A stretch of DNA of 10,273 nucleotides. It comes from Cyclobacteriaceae bacterium (GTDB lineage Bacteria > Bacteroidota > Bacteroidia > Cytophagales > Cyclobacteriaceae). The stretch is from NCBI GenBank assembly GCA_028289505.1, contig JANQPK010000356.1, positions 1-10,273 of the forward strand. Reading direction: 5' to 3'. Shown one piece after another: positions 1 to 6,964 of this stretch. The translations under genes and the position numbers were made by a program. The first letter of the stretch is position 1. Each line of letters opens with the position of its first letter. Under the pieces are notes generated by a model, which was given only the letters and a program-made list of their open reading frames with translations, searched no databases and was not told where the DNA came from.

Positions 1-1874
1 TTCAGCTGAAGCCAGTCGTTCAAGTACATAATTTCACTAGCACTAGCCTTACCATCTGCCCATTTAATCAGCAGCTCATCTGCCTCCAAACTACTTTTAC
101 CGATTGATACTACTGGTACACCCCCAGGCAGGCTATCATACCCAAAAACATACTCAACTTCCAACCAAGCTTCCGGATTGAGATCATAATCGTGTGGATC
201 CTTATCTTTTCTTCTTAAATAATCCCCAACTAAAAATTCAACATAAGCGTGGTGACCTTTCCACATGGATACATCAATACGATACTCTTGGAGTTCATCT
301 CCATTTAAATGGGTTTTCAACTGCCCATAAATAGGATACTGTATAAGTTGGTGATTATCGATCACCACTCGTATCATTGAGTATTTACCAGCCGCTCGAA
401 ACAACATACTGTCGGTATTTATGACAAAACCAGGAGATCTTAAAGCACCATAAATACCTTTTCCAACCACTTTACTGGAAGCTTTACCAGTTTCCAATCC
501 CACCAAATGATCACCATTTACAATAGGTTGACCTAAAGAATTTTCAACAGAATATCCATCAGGTATCCAGTTATTTAACGCACCTGATCTAAAGTCGCCT
601 ATCAGGTTATATGAGGATAAATCTGCTTGGGTTTTGCTTTGGTAAGATAAAACAGCAGGCTTAGTTCCAATACTCTCTGATATGTAGTTTCTAACAGATT
701 GTTGATCTTGTTTAAGGCTATCGAATTTCAGCTGACTACTATGATCAAAATTGACTGGTGTAACCGTGAAACGAGTACTTTCAACCATGCCGTACATGGA
801 GTAGTAGTCGGTAGTTGGAATCGGGTCAAATTTGTGGTCATGACATTTGGCACAGGCCACGGTAAGTGCTTGGAAAGACTTAGAAGTAACATCTATTATG
901 TTATCAATTCGCTCTGACTGATCTACTTTTAAATCAACTGGACTATGCTTTCCTTCAGTTAGACCGTAAAATGCAGTCCCTATTACTGATTCGTTGAAAC
1001 CAGTGGAATGATTGAGTCTTGGCTCCGAAATCAGATCACCTGCCAACTGCTCCATAATCATTTGATTATAGGGAATATCCTGGTTAAATGCTCTGATTAA
1101 ATAGTCCCTGTACTGCCAGGAACCAACTACTTTGTAGTCAAATTCATGACCCCTTGTATCCGCATAACGTACCAGGTCCATCCAATGACGTGCCCATTGT
1201 TCTCCGAAATGTGGAGATGCCAGATAGTGATCAACCAATTTTTCATATGAATCGGGATCAGCATCATTGATAAATGACTCTAAGGTATTAACCTCAGGGG
1301 GCAAACCGGTTAAAACGAACGAAAGTCTACGAGCCAAGGTGTATTTATCAGCGATTTGAGCTGGTTGCAGCTCGCTAGATGCTAGTTTTTGCATCAGGAA
1401 ATTATCAATCTCATTGTCCAGGTATTCAACCTGTTCCACTTGAGGTACCTCAGCTTTTTTGGGAGCAATAAATGCCCAGTAAGGCTCCCATTGCGCCCCC
1501 TCGTCAATCCATTTTTTAAGCAAGGTCAATTCCCTAGTGCTCAATTGCCGTTTCATTTCCGGTGGTGGCATCATTAACTCTGGATCGCTGCTGGTTACCC
1601 GCTGAATTAATTCACTTTTTTTCCAGTTACCAGGAACAATCGCCTTTTTACCATCTGCCAGTTCAATGGTCGCAGCCTCGCGTAAATCAAGCCTTAGACC
1701 GGCTTGTCGGCTACTGGAGTCAGGTCCGTGACATGTATAGCAGTTATCCGATAAAATGGGTCTTATGTCAAAATTGAAGCTGATCTGGTCTGGTAGATCA
1801 ATCTCTTCCGCTTCAGGTTTTGGATTACATGACAGCACCAAGCACCAAAGAATCCACGCATACCACTTTGTCAT
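1..1874 (-). CDS. PSCyt1/DUF1549 (PSD1-type) dihaem cytochrome lipoprotein, partial at left edge
   Basis: The reading frame stays open from an ATG at 1874 to the window edge (624 residues), so the 3' end is missing. Residues 4-16 form a lipoprotein signal ending in LVLSC (lipidated Cys16). PSCyt1 lies at about 32-125, with haem motif CYTCH (45-49) and a Met-rich MMPPP at 101-105 as possible axial ligand. DUF1549 (PSCyt2) spans about 153-365 and ends in a second haem motif, CAKCHDHKFDP, from residue 341. Residues 370-600 are a beta-rich stretch, perhaps a LamG- or jelly-roll-like insert. The family normally continues into DUF1553, which would lie beyond position 1. Such proteins abound in Planctomycetes and Bacteroidota; they are thought to be periplasmic or surface redox proteins linked to polymer breakdown, but no reaction is established. 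The ATG is preceded by A-rich sequence without a Shine-Dalgarno site. The family call is firm; the role is unknown. Confidence 0.93.
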   Translation of the reverse strand, partial: MTKWYAWILWCLVLSCNPKPEAEEIDLPDQISFNFDIRPILSDNCYTCHGPDSSSRQAGLRLDLREAATIELADGKKAIVPGNWKKSELIQRVTSSDPELMMPPPEMKRQLSTRELTLLKKWIDEGAQWEPYWAFIAPKKAEVPQVEQVEYLDNEIDNFLMQKLASSELQPAQIADKYTLARRLSFVLTGLPPEVNTLESFINDADPDSYEKLVDHYLASPHFGEQWARHWMDLVRYADTRGHEFDYKVVGSWQYRDYLIRAFNQDIPYNQMIMEQLAGDLISEPRLNHSTGFNESVIGTAFYGLTEGKHSPVDLKVDQSERIDNIIDVTSKSFQALTVACAKCHDHKFDPIPTTDYYSMYGMVESTRFTVTPVNFDHSSQLKFDSLKQDQQSVRNYISESIGTKPAVLSYQSKTQADLSSYNLIGDFRSGALNNWIPDGYSVENSLGQPIVNGDHLVGLETGKASSKVVGKGIYGALRSPGFVINTDSMLFRAAGKYSMIRVVIDNHQLIQYPIYGQLKTHLNGDELQEYRIDVSMWKGHHAYVEFLVGDYLRRKDKDPHDYDLNPEAWLEVEYVFGYDSLPGGVPVVSIGKSSLEADELLIKWADGKASASEIMYLNDWLQL

Positions 1875-1997
1875 CTTATAATCAAACCTAAGTTTTAGTT
1901 AACCTTCAAATTACAAAATATGAGGGATTCTAGTAAATGGTTTTATAATTTGTTGAATAACTCATAACTTAAATAAAGGTTAATTTCCTAGTAAAAT
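1875..1997. promoter_or_regulatory. Divergent intergenic region, probable promoters for both flanking genes
   Basis: These 123 bp separate two divergent genes, so they should carry promoters in both directions. The stretch is strongly AT-rich. On the plus strand, TATAATTTG at 1944-1952 resembles the Bacteroidota -7 element (TAnnTTTG), but the spacer is off by one base and I see no convincing -33 TTG partner. No operator-like palindrome or riboswitch-like structure was recognised. The region is called from gene orientation; the exact promoter is not resolved. Confidence 0.35.
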
Positions 1998-3449
1998 ATG
2001 GCTGAGCGCAGATCGTTTTTGAAGTCAGGGGTTTTAGCTAGTGTGGGCACATCCATACTTCCACCCCAGCTTTCCATCAATGAGTTTTTCAATAAAAAGA
2101 AACCGGAATCTCCTAGCAGAAGTGCAAAAAAGATATTAGTAGCAGGTGCTGGCATTGCGGGGCTTTGTTGTGCCTATGAATTACTAAAAAGAGGACATGA
2201 AGTAAAAGTATTAGAAGCATCTGGAAGATATGGCGGTCATGTATTCACTCGTCGTGATGCACTCTCGGATGGGCTTTACGCTGATTTAGGGGCTGAACAT
2301 ATTACGAAGCCTGGGTATGAGAAATTCTGGGAATACACCAAAGAATTGAACTTGGAGGTCCTGCCCTATCCCCGACGAAGAAACCTGCTCAGGCGTATTG
2401 ATGGCAAGTTCTACACTGAAGAGATGTTACTGGACACCACGGTTTTAAAGCAATTTGGCTTTAACCACCGTGAAATAGCCTACATTAGGCAACATACGTT
2501 GCCCGAGCTGAGAAGACTTTATCTGCAGCCCTATCTACATAAGTTTACTGATGAGTACCAGCCATTTGGGGTTGGTTTCGACCACATGGATAATACCCCT
2601 GTTGATGAACTCTACAAAACCGAAGGAGCCTCTAAGGCTGCCCTACGTTTTTTAGGTGGCAGCCAAACCTCGGCCCTGTATGCGCTGTGGAAATCCGCCA
2701 TTCTGAACTTAAGAGGAGTAGCTGAGTACCCAGTTGATGTTTATCGGCTGAAAGGAGGTAACCAAGGATTACCCAACGCATTCGCCAAAATATTAGGCGA
2801 AAGAGTAAAACTAAACAGTCCTATTGTTAAAATCGTTCATGGAGAATCAGGTGTTACTGTCAGCTATCGTCAGTTTGGCGAAGAACATGAGGAATCAGCC
2901 GACTTTCTGGCCAACTGCATTCCTCCACCAGCTTTCCGCAAAATATTGCTGGATCCACCCCTTCCTGTTGAAAAGCAAAATGCCATTAGCAATGTAAGGT
3001 ACGACTCCTATTCCAGATTGGTATTTCAAGCCAGTTCGGCATTTTGGGAAGAAGACGGTTTAAGCATTAATATGCAGCTGGGCCACCCACAAATCGCATC
3101 CGTATGGCAAGTTGCAGACGAAATCGATACCCACAGGGTGATACTCATGGGCGTTGGACCAGCGGGAGGTAACCCTCTAAGAGCATTAGAAGCCTTCAAT
3201 GAGATGTATCCTGGAAAGAAAGCACCGATTGAGCAAGCTTTGATTAAAGATTGGAGTAAAGATCTCCATGCACCTACCTGCGAACGATTGGATTTTCCAA
3301 TGAATTCCCTTAATCAATTCTGGCCCTACGTGATGACACCCTTTAAACGCATTCATTTTGCAGGTGCATCCTGTGATAATCTGAACTGGGGCATGGAAGC
3401 CGCAACCCGTTCGGCCAATCGTGTTGCTGAAGAAATCGATAAGGCTTAG
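1998..3449 (+). CDS. Tat-exported FAD-dependent amine oxidase-like flavoenzyme
   Basis: The protein has 483 residues. It opens with a twin-arginine signal, ERRSFLKSG at residues 3-11, followed by a short hydrophobic stretch, so the folded flavoprotein is probably exported by Tat. The FAD Rossmann motif is at 48-80: GAGIAG at 50-55, Glu73 for the ribose, then GRYGGH. The C-terminal motif FAGASCDNLNWGMEAATRSA (from about residue 454) is the usual second FAD contact of the amine oxidase/phytoene desaturase superfamily. The length fits that family. Substrate cannot be told from sequence; monoamines, polyamines, amino acids and non-amine substrates are all possible. The ATG at 1998 is chosen because the Tat motif follows at once; no clear Shine-Dalgarno site is present. 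Its stop codon overlaps the start of the cytochrome gene, which implies joint expression and suggests that the cytochrome accepts its electrons (inference). Confidence 0.9.
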   Translation: MAERRSFLKSGVLASVGTSILPPQLSINEFFNKKKPESPSRSAKKILVAGAGIAGLCCAYELLKRGHEVKVLEASGRYGGHVFTRRDALSDGLYADLGAEHITKPGYEKFWEYTKELNLEVLPYPRRRNLLRRIDGKFYTEEMLLDTTVLKQFGFNHREIAYIRQHTLPELRRLYLQPYLHKFTDEYQPFGVGFDHMDNTPVDELYKTEGASKAALRFLGGSQTSALYALWKSAILNLRGVAEYPVDVYRLKGGNQGLPNAFAKILGERVKLNSPIVKIVHGESGVTVSYRQFGEEHEESADFLANCIPPPAFRKILLDPPLPVEKQNAISNVRYDSYSRLVFQASSAFWEEDGLSINMQLGHPQIASVWQVADEIDTHRVILMGVGPAGGNPLRALEAFNEMYPGKKAPIEQALIKDWSKDLHAPTCERLDFPMNSLNQFWPYVMTPFKRIHFAGASCDNLNWGMEAATRSANRVAEEIDKA

Positions 3450-4138
3450 TGGTGTCTATTATATTTCTAACACTCACAACATTGCTGTTTACTGCACCTA
3501 CGGGTAGCGATCCGATTAATCAATCACCAGTAGTAAAGCTTATTTTAGCAGAAAATGTAGACACAGTAGCACCAGGACAGCAAATCTCATTTACTGTTTC
3601 GGTAATGGATCCTGAAGACGGATCCAGTGATTATCAAGAGATACCCACAAATGAAGTATTTGTTGAAATCAGACATTTTAAATACAATACAATCAAAGAG
3701 ATAAGTAAATATGAATACAACCCTAGCTCAGGATTGTCCAATATAAAAGCAGTAGGGTGTTTTGATTGTCATCAGTGGAAAAATGACTTGGTGGGACCGT
3801 CTTTTAGTAAGATTAAGCAGTCAAGTCAACAAAAGGCCATTAATGGATTGATTGGTAGCCTACTTCAAGGTTCAGCAGGAAACTGGGGAAACGAAATGAT
3901 GCCTGCACAGGATATACCTGAAACCAAAGCGCGGGAGATTATTACCTGGTTAGTAGGTGAAAAATCCAATAATTTAGTTGAAATCAGTCGGGGATTTGAT
4001 GGCTTATTTACCGCGGAAACGTCCATACAGGAGGGTCATTACTTACTAACTGCCAGCTACAGAGATCATGGCGTGGGAGCAGAAAGGTCTGATCGGAAAA
4101 CTGGGTATCACAGTGTTTCACTGACCATTACTAATTGA
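3449..4138 (+). CDS. Secreted monohaem c-type cytochrome embedded in a beta-sandwich-like protein
   Basis: The protein has 229 residues and a GTG start. The TAG stop of the flavoenzyme gene (3447-3449) shares its G with this GTG; a frame stop at 3440-3442 rules out a longer start, and GTG at 3452 is the only close alternative. AAGG at 3441-3444 may act as ribosome site. A hydrophobic signal peptide covers about residues 3-15. Residues 26-78 resemble a PKD-like strand region. A class I cytochrome c core follows: haem motif CFDCH at 104-108, VGPSF at 115-119, and axial-ligand candidates Met150/151 in EMMPAQ. The tail has the phrase YLLTASYRDHG (198-208). The same order, beta segment then cytochrome then this tail, occurs at the C-terminal end of large Bacteroidota PQQ-dehydrogenase or ThuA fusion proteins (recalled family knowledge); here it stands alone. 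It is likely the periplasmic electron acceptor of the upstream flavoenzyme. Confidence 0.88.
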   Translation: MVSIIFLTLTTLLFTAPTGSDPINQSPVVKLILAENVDTVAPGQQISFTVSVMDPEDGSSDYQEIPTNEVFVEIRHFKYNTIKEISKYEYNPSSGLSNIKAVGCFDCHQWKNDLVGPSFSKIKQSSQQKAINGLIGSLLQGSAGNWGNEMMPAQDIPETKAREIITWLVGEKSNNLVEISRGFDGLFTAETSIQEGHYLLTASYRDHGVGAERSDRKTGYHSVSLTITN

Positions 4139-5399
4139 GAATTGGTCTCCAAACCTCTAATTCACCATCGTTTTTATTAGGTTTCAACTCTAAAATGTTG
4201 CACAGCAATTCATATAAGTGCACAGATTCAATAGACCCGATGTTAGCACCAACTCGAAATCCCGGACCTGCCGCCACAAATATTCCATGCATAGATTCCA
4301 CTGTGGTATCATAACCATGAGCACCTCCGGTAAAAGATCTTGGATGCTGAGTAAAATAATCTCTGGTGCTTATTGACCACCCCGGGCTGGCTAATCCCAA
4401 TATTGGAGTTATACGATGGTGATTTTGAAAACGCCAGTGCTCAGGAGTATCTTGTTTCAAATAAACCTGTAGTTGAGGATGTGCATTGGTCAATTTTTCT
4501 ATAATAACTTCCTTGTCAATGTGCTTGGGTATTATTTCTAACACAGGTGTCCAATTCAAGACCTGAAACTGATCTAAAGCGAGATAGTCATCCAGAAAAA
4601 TGACACGATCACGGTCCAACTGACCCATTCCATGATCAGATACCAGAATGATGTTAATGTGATAAGTCAACTTTAAACTTTGTATTCCTCGCATTAAAAC
4701 TCCTAACATGGTATCGACATCTGCAATTACCTCTGTAACTGCTTTATGATAAGGGCCATAGCGATGTCCTGCTTGGTCGATCTGCTCAAAATATAGAGTA
4801 ACTAGATCAGGACGGTCTTGACCCGAAGCCAACCATTGAAGTACCTGATCGATTCTTTGCTCGGGGGTAACTGACCCATTAAATGGAAAATAATATCGGG
4901 GTCTAACGCCACCTATTTCGGCATCCGAACCCGGCCAAAACATAGTAGCGCTAAATAATCCCTGTTTCTCACAGGTGGCCCAGATTGGTTCACCCTGATA
5001 CCACCTCCCATCCGCAGTGGTTTTACTAAATGATCCAATGGTAAAATATTGGTTGAATTGTTGATCATACATTAAGTTTGAAATAATTCCGTGGTTTTCA
5101 GGATAAAGCCCTGTGACTTGTGTATAATGATTGGGAAACGTTTTTGTAGGAAAAACCGGGATCAATACACCAGACGCACCTGCTTGCATCAAGCTATCCA
5201 ATACCGGTGTATGACTGGTACTAAAGTAGTAATTGGCGAACCCATCCAGTGAAACCAGCAATAAAGTTTGGCGTTCCGGTGTGGTGTTAACAACTTGATC
5301 AAGTTCACATGATTTAAACGCAATCAACAAAAATAGCAGACCTAGTTTGATCAGATACTGCGAATTACCGGGCCATGCTTGAATACTCCTGCTGATCAT
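4131..5399 (-). CDS. NPP-family ectonucleotide pyrophosphatase/phosphodiesterase lipoprotein
   Basis: The protein has 422 residues and is full length for the bacterial NPP branch of the alkaline phosphatase superfamily. These enzymes use two zinc ions to hydrolyse phosphodiester or pyrophosphate bonds, usually in nucleotides or phospholipid headgroups. All metal and nucleophile positions are visible, numbered from the ATG at 5399: Asp52 (SLDGF), Thr87 in PTKTFPNHY, Asp208 and His212 (EQIDQAGHRYGP), Asp255-His256 (SDHGM) and His361 (GGAHGYD). NPP signatures GLYPENHGI and FWPGSDAEI are also present. The N-terminus is hydrophobic (about 17-28) and ends in IAFKSC, an unusual lipobox with Lys before Ser-Cys; lipidation at Cys31 is likely, not certain. 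I chose the ATG at 5399 over a GTG two codons upstream. The 3' end overlaps the converging cytochrome gene by 8 bp. The substrate is not determined. Confidence 0.92.
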   Translation of the reverse strand: MISRSIQAWPGNSQYLIKLGLLFLLIAFKSCELDQVVNTTPERQTLLLVSLDGFANYYFSTSHTPVLDSLMQAGASGVLIPVFPTKTFPNHYTQVTGLYPENHGIISNLMYDQQFNQYFTIGSFSKTTADGRWYQGEPIWATCEKQGLFSATMFWPGSDAEIGGVRPRYYFPFNGSVTPEQRIDQVLQWLASGQDRPDLVTLYFEQIDQAGHRYGPYHKAVTEVIADVDTMLGVLMRGIQSLKLTYHINIILVSDHGMGQLDRDRVIFLDDYLALDQFQVLNWTPVLEIIPKHIDKEVIIEKLTNAHPQLQVYLKQDTPEHWRFQNHHRITPILGLASPGWSISTRDYFTQHPRSFTGGAHGYDTTVESMHGIFVAAGPGFRVGANIGSIESVHLYELLCNILELKPNKNDGELEVWRPILN

Positions 5400-5510
5400 A
5401 CCCACAAATAAAGCACTTGCCCGTATCGTTTTTTGAGATTAAGAAAAAACATCTGTGTACCTAATGCTAAATATTTACCATGAATCGATGGTTAGAGATG
5501 GTTAAATTGT
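5400..5510. promoter_or_regulatory. Divergent intergenic region upstream of the NPP gene and the gene remnant
   Basis: These 111 AT-rich bases lie between the start of the minus-strand phosphodiesterase gene and the start of the decayed plus-strand gene. A promoter for the phosphodiesterase gene must be here or close by. I could not match a full Bacteroidota -33/-7 pair. The only structure seen is the inverted repeat listed at 5428-5450. Confidence 0.3.
5428..5450. repeat. Small A/T inverted repeat
   Basis: GTTTTTT (5428-5434) and AAAAAAC (5444-5450) are perfect 7-base inverted arms around a 9-base spacer. It lies about 30-50 bp upstream of the phosphodiesterase start. It could be an operator, or a weak terminator-like hairpin, but an A/T-only stem of this size in AT-rich DNA can arise by chance. 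Confidence 0.3.
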
Positions 5511-5715
5511 ATGCAAAACGCATTAGGGGTGAAATCCTTCGGATTACTTTTATTTACCAGTATCGTCTGTTGCAGTCTACTCAGTTGTTCAAATGACCAT
5601 GATCCTGGACCAGACTTTACCAGGTAATTTCAAGATGGGTTTTACGCCATTCCCCAGTACATTGGACGCTGGAGCCTTGGATTTAACTTATAGCCAAATC
5701 AAACAGCATTCAGAC
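5511..5715 (+). pseudogene. Frameshifted, truncated 5' remnant of a secreted lipoprotein gene ('MGFTPFP' type)
   Basis: An ATG at 5511 begins a good lipoprotein signal: a hydrophobic core LLLFTSIVCCSLL, then LLSC with Cys26 and SNDHDPGPDF. That frame stops at TAA 5625-5627. In the next frame, directly after this point, the sequence reads PGNFKMGFTPFPSTLDAG then ALDLTYSQIKQHSD. This resembles the N-terminal part of a Bacteroidota family of secreted, probably TIM-barrel, glycosidase-like proteins whose mature start reads like 'GFTPFPYD...A...TY..I...AD' (family resemblance from memory). Removing one T from the TTT at 5616-5618 would join the two halves as PDLPGNFKMGF. The resemblance ends at about 5715, and only some 40 bp remain before the end of the next, oppositely directed gene, so most of the gene is gone. 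The frameshift could be a sequencing error, but the truncation could not. A 38-residue lipoprotein is the alternative reading. Confidence 0.65.
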
Positions 5716-5754
5716 GGTCCTGGAGCAGAAGATATCAAAAGACCAACAATAGCT

Positions 5755-6852
5755 CTAATTGATCTCCACCCCTGATTGATCCAACATTCTGGCCTGTACA
5801 CCCCAGCCACCAAAATCTTCCCTGACCACTATCAATACCTGGTTTGTTCCCTTTTTTAAAGGCAGATAGACTGAATCGAAAAACCCTATGGTACCCAAGT
5901 ACCGGTAGTCTCGTGATCTGAAATTGTTAGCACCAGAGTACAGAACCTGGTTATTCACATAAACCGTTATATAATCGCTGTAACCCAGATCAAGCTGTTT
6001 AACTTGTTTGCGATCGGATTCAATTTCAAGTTTGGCAATAGCGGTACTTCTTCCCTCCTGGATCTGTCTGTATTGAGCAATGTTTAATACACCGCTGGAT
6101 TGCACACCAAACTGCTCCCATTGAATATCTTTTATGTCAGCAGGTGCCAGTTGAAACTTGCCTTTAAACTTATCGTCAGCCAGAATTTCAGATAGCTGCC
6201 AGTTTTTGACCAGTCCCTCAATACTTTCAACCATCCCTACATCTTGCTGATAGGTAGTCTGATCCGGTGTATATTGAAAATTGGCAAAATGCACATTGGT
6301 CAAAGTCTTAAGACCCAAGGATCCAGCCACTGTTTTTTGCATCAATTCAGAAATCTCCAATAAGGGTTGGTCCATATCGTCAAAATAGACCGCAGCTTTC
6401 TTTCCTTTCACTACGATCTTGAGATGATGCCAATCATTAAAGGAATAGCTGATCGGGGTGGCGTATTTAGATCCATGATATAGTTGCCAACCTGCCAGGC
6501 CATTGAAAACTGGAGTATATTGGTTGGCATCCGGATTTCCTGACTGGTGAGGTCTTATGTAAAATTCTTCATAATTACCAACACTATAAATCCGGAAAGC
6601 AACCCCTGGAAAGTTCCGTAAGGCAGAAAAATTAATATCTACCTCTATGGTGCCATTCAAAAACAGGACATCTTTAAGGTAGATAAAGCCACTTTGGAGT
6701 AGCAGTGACTCTTTACCCTCAAAACGCTGCATCGAATATTGAGCATTTGACATTTCCCATTGATCAGAATCAAATGGCACTTTTATCTCTTGAGCGGATA
6801 TGGAAATGCTAAAAACTATGTTTGCCAGGACTACTATTGCAGGAATTTTCAT
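5755..6852 (-). CDS. Secreted two-domain protein: LamG-like domain plus C-terminal jelly-roll-like domain
   Basis: The protein has 365 residues. Its signal peptide (about 1-20) ends in SISA before Gln21, a typical signal peptidase I site, so it is probably periplasmic or outer-surface. Residues 28-195 look like a concanavalin/LamG-type beta sandwich of the kind in DUF1080-like proteins: GTIEVDINFSA at 67-77, FRIYSVGNYEEFYIRP at 86-101, WHHLKIVVKGKKAAVYFDD at 141-159, and a closing VHFANFQY. Residues 215-360 resemble the jelly-roll sugar-binding domain beside beta-galactosidase-like enzymes: YITVYVNNQVLY at 294-305 and LKKGTNQVLIVV at 332-343. No catalytic motif is obvious, so binding of a carbohydrate or another surface ligand is the likelier role. 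The ATG at 6852 is the natural start for the signal peptide. It is divergent from a regulator whose periplasmic part carries a similar LamG-like pattern. Domain calls are by pattern only. Confidence 0.8.
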   Translation of the reverse strand: MKIPAIVVLANIVFSISISAQEIKVPFDSDQWEMSNAQYSMQRFEGKESLLLQSGFIYLKDVLFLNGTIEVDINFSALRNFPGVAFRIYSVGNYEEFYIRPHQSGNPDANQYTPVFNGLAGWQLYHGSKYATPISYSFNDWHHLKIVVKGKKAAVYFDDMDQPLLEISELMQKTVAGSLGLKTLTNVHFANFQYTPDQTTYQQDVGMVESIEGLVKNWQLSEILADDKFKGKFQLAPADIKDIQWEQFGVQSSGVLNIAQYRQIQEGRSTAIAKLEIESDRKQVKQLDLGYSDYITVYVNNQVLYSGANNFRSRDYRYLGTIGFFDSVYLPLKKGTNQVLIVVREDFGGWGVQARMLDQSGVEIN

Positions 6853-6964
6853 TTTTAAATGTTTTAATTTGGTATATATTCAAGTTGCAATTCGGTGTTT
6901 ATTACGTGGGAATAGCGCCTGAAGCCATTCTTTTTACGTTCAATTTCCGATCATTTACAGGTCA
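6853..6964. promoter_or_regulatory. Divergent promoter region between the LamG-like gene and the membrane regulator operon
   Basis: These 112 bp separate the divergent starts at 6852 and 6965 and should hold promoters for both the secreted LamG-like protein and the three-gene plus-strand unit. TTTTAATTTGG at 6862-6872 and the AT-rich TATATATT at 6873-6880 are the most promoter-like stretches, but no full -33/-7 pair is clear. Because a DNA-binding-like membrane protein is encoded next door, this is the natural place for its operator; no convincing palindrome was seen. Confidence 0.35.

Noticed and set aside
699..1777. Three short plus-strand open frames (699-917, 1389-1577, 1562-1777)
   Set aside because: They lie wholly inside the well-supported minus-strand PSCyt1/DUF1549 gene, have no recognisable domain or signal, and look like antisense shadows.
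5400..5405. GTG start at 5405 for the phosphodiesterase
   Set aside because: An ATG two codons downstream gives the same protein with a commoner start; neither has a ribosome site to decide it, so ATG was preferred.
5604..5624. CCTGG...CCAGG inverted arms in the remnant as a terminator
   Set aside because: Only 5-base arms around an 11-base loop and no following T-run on either strand.
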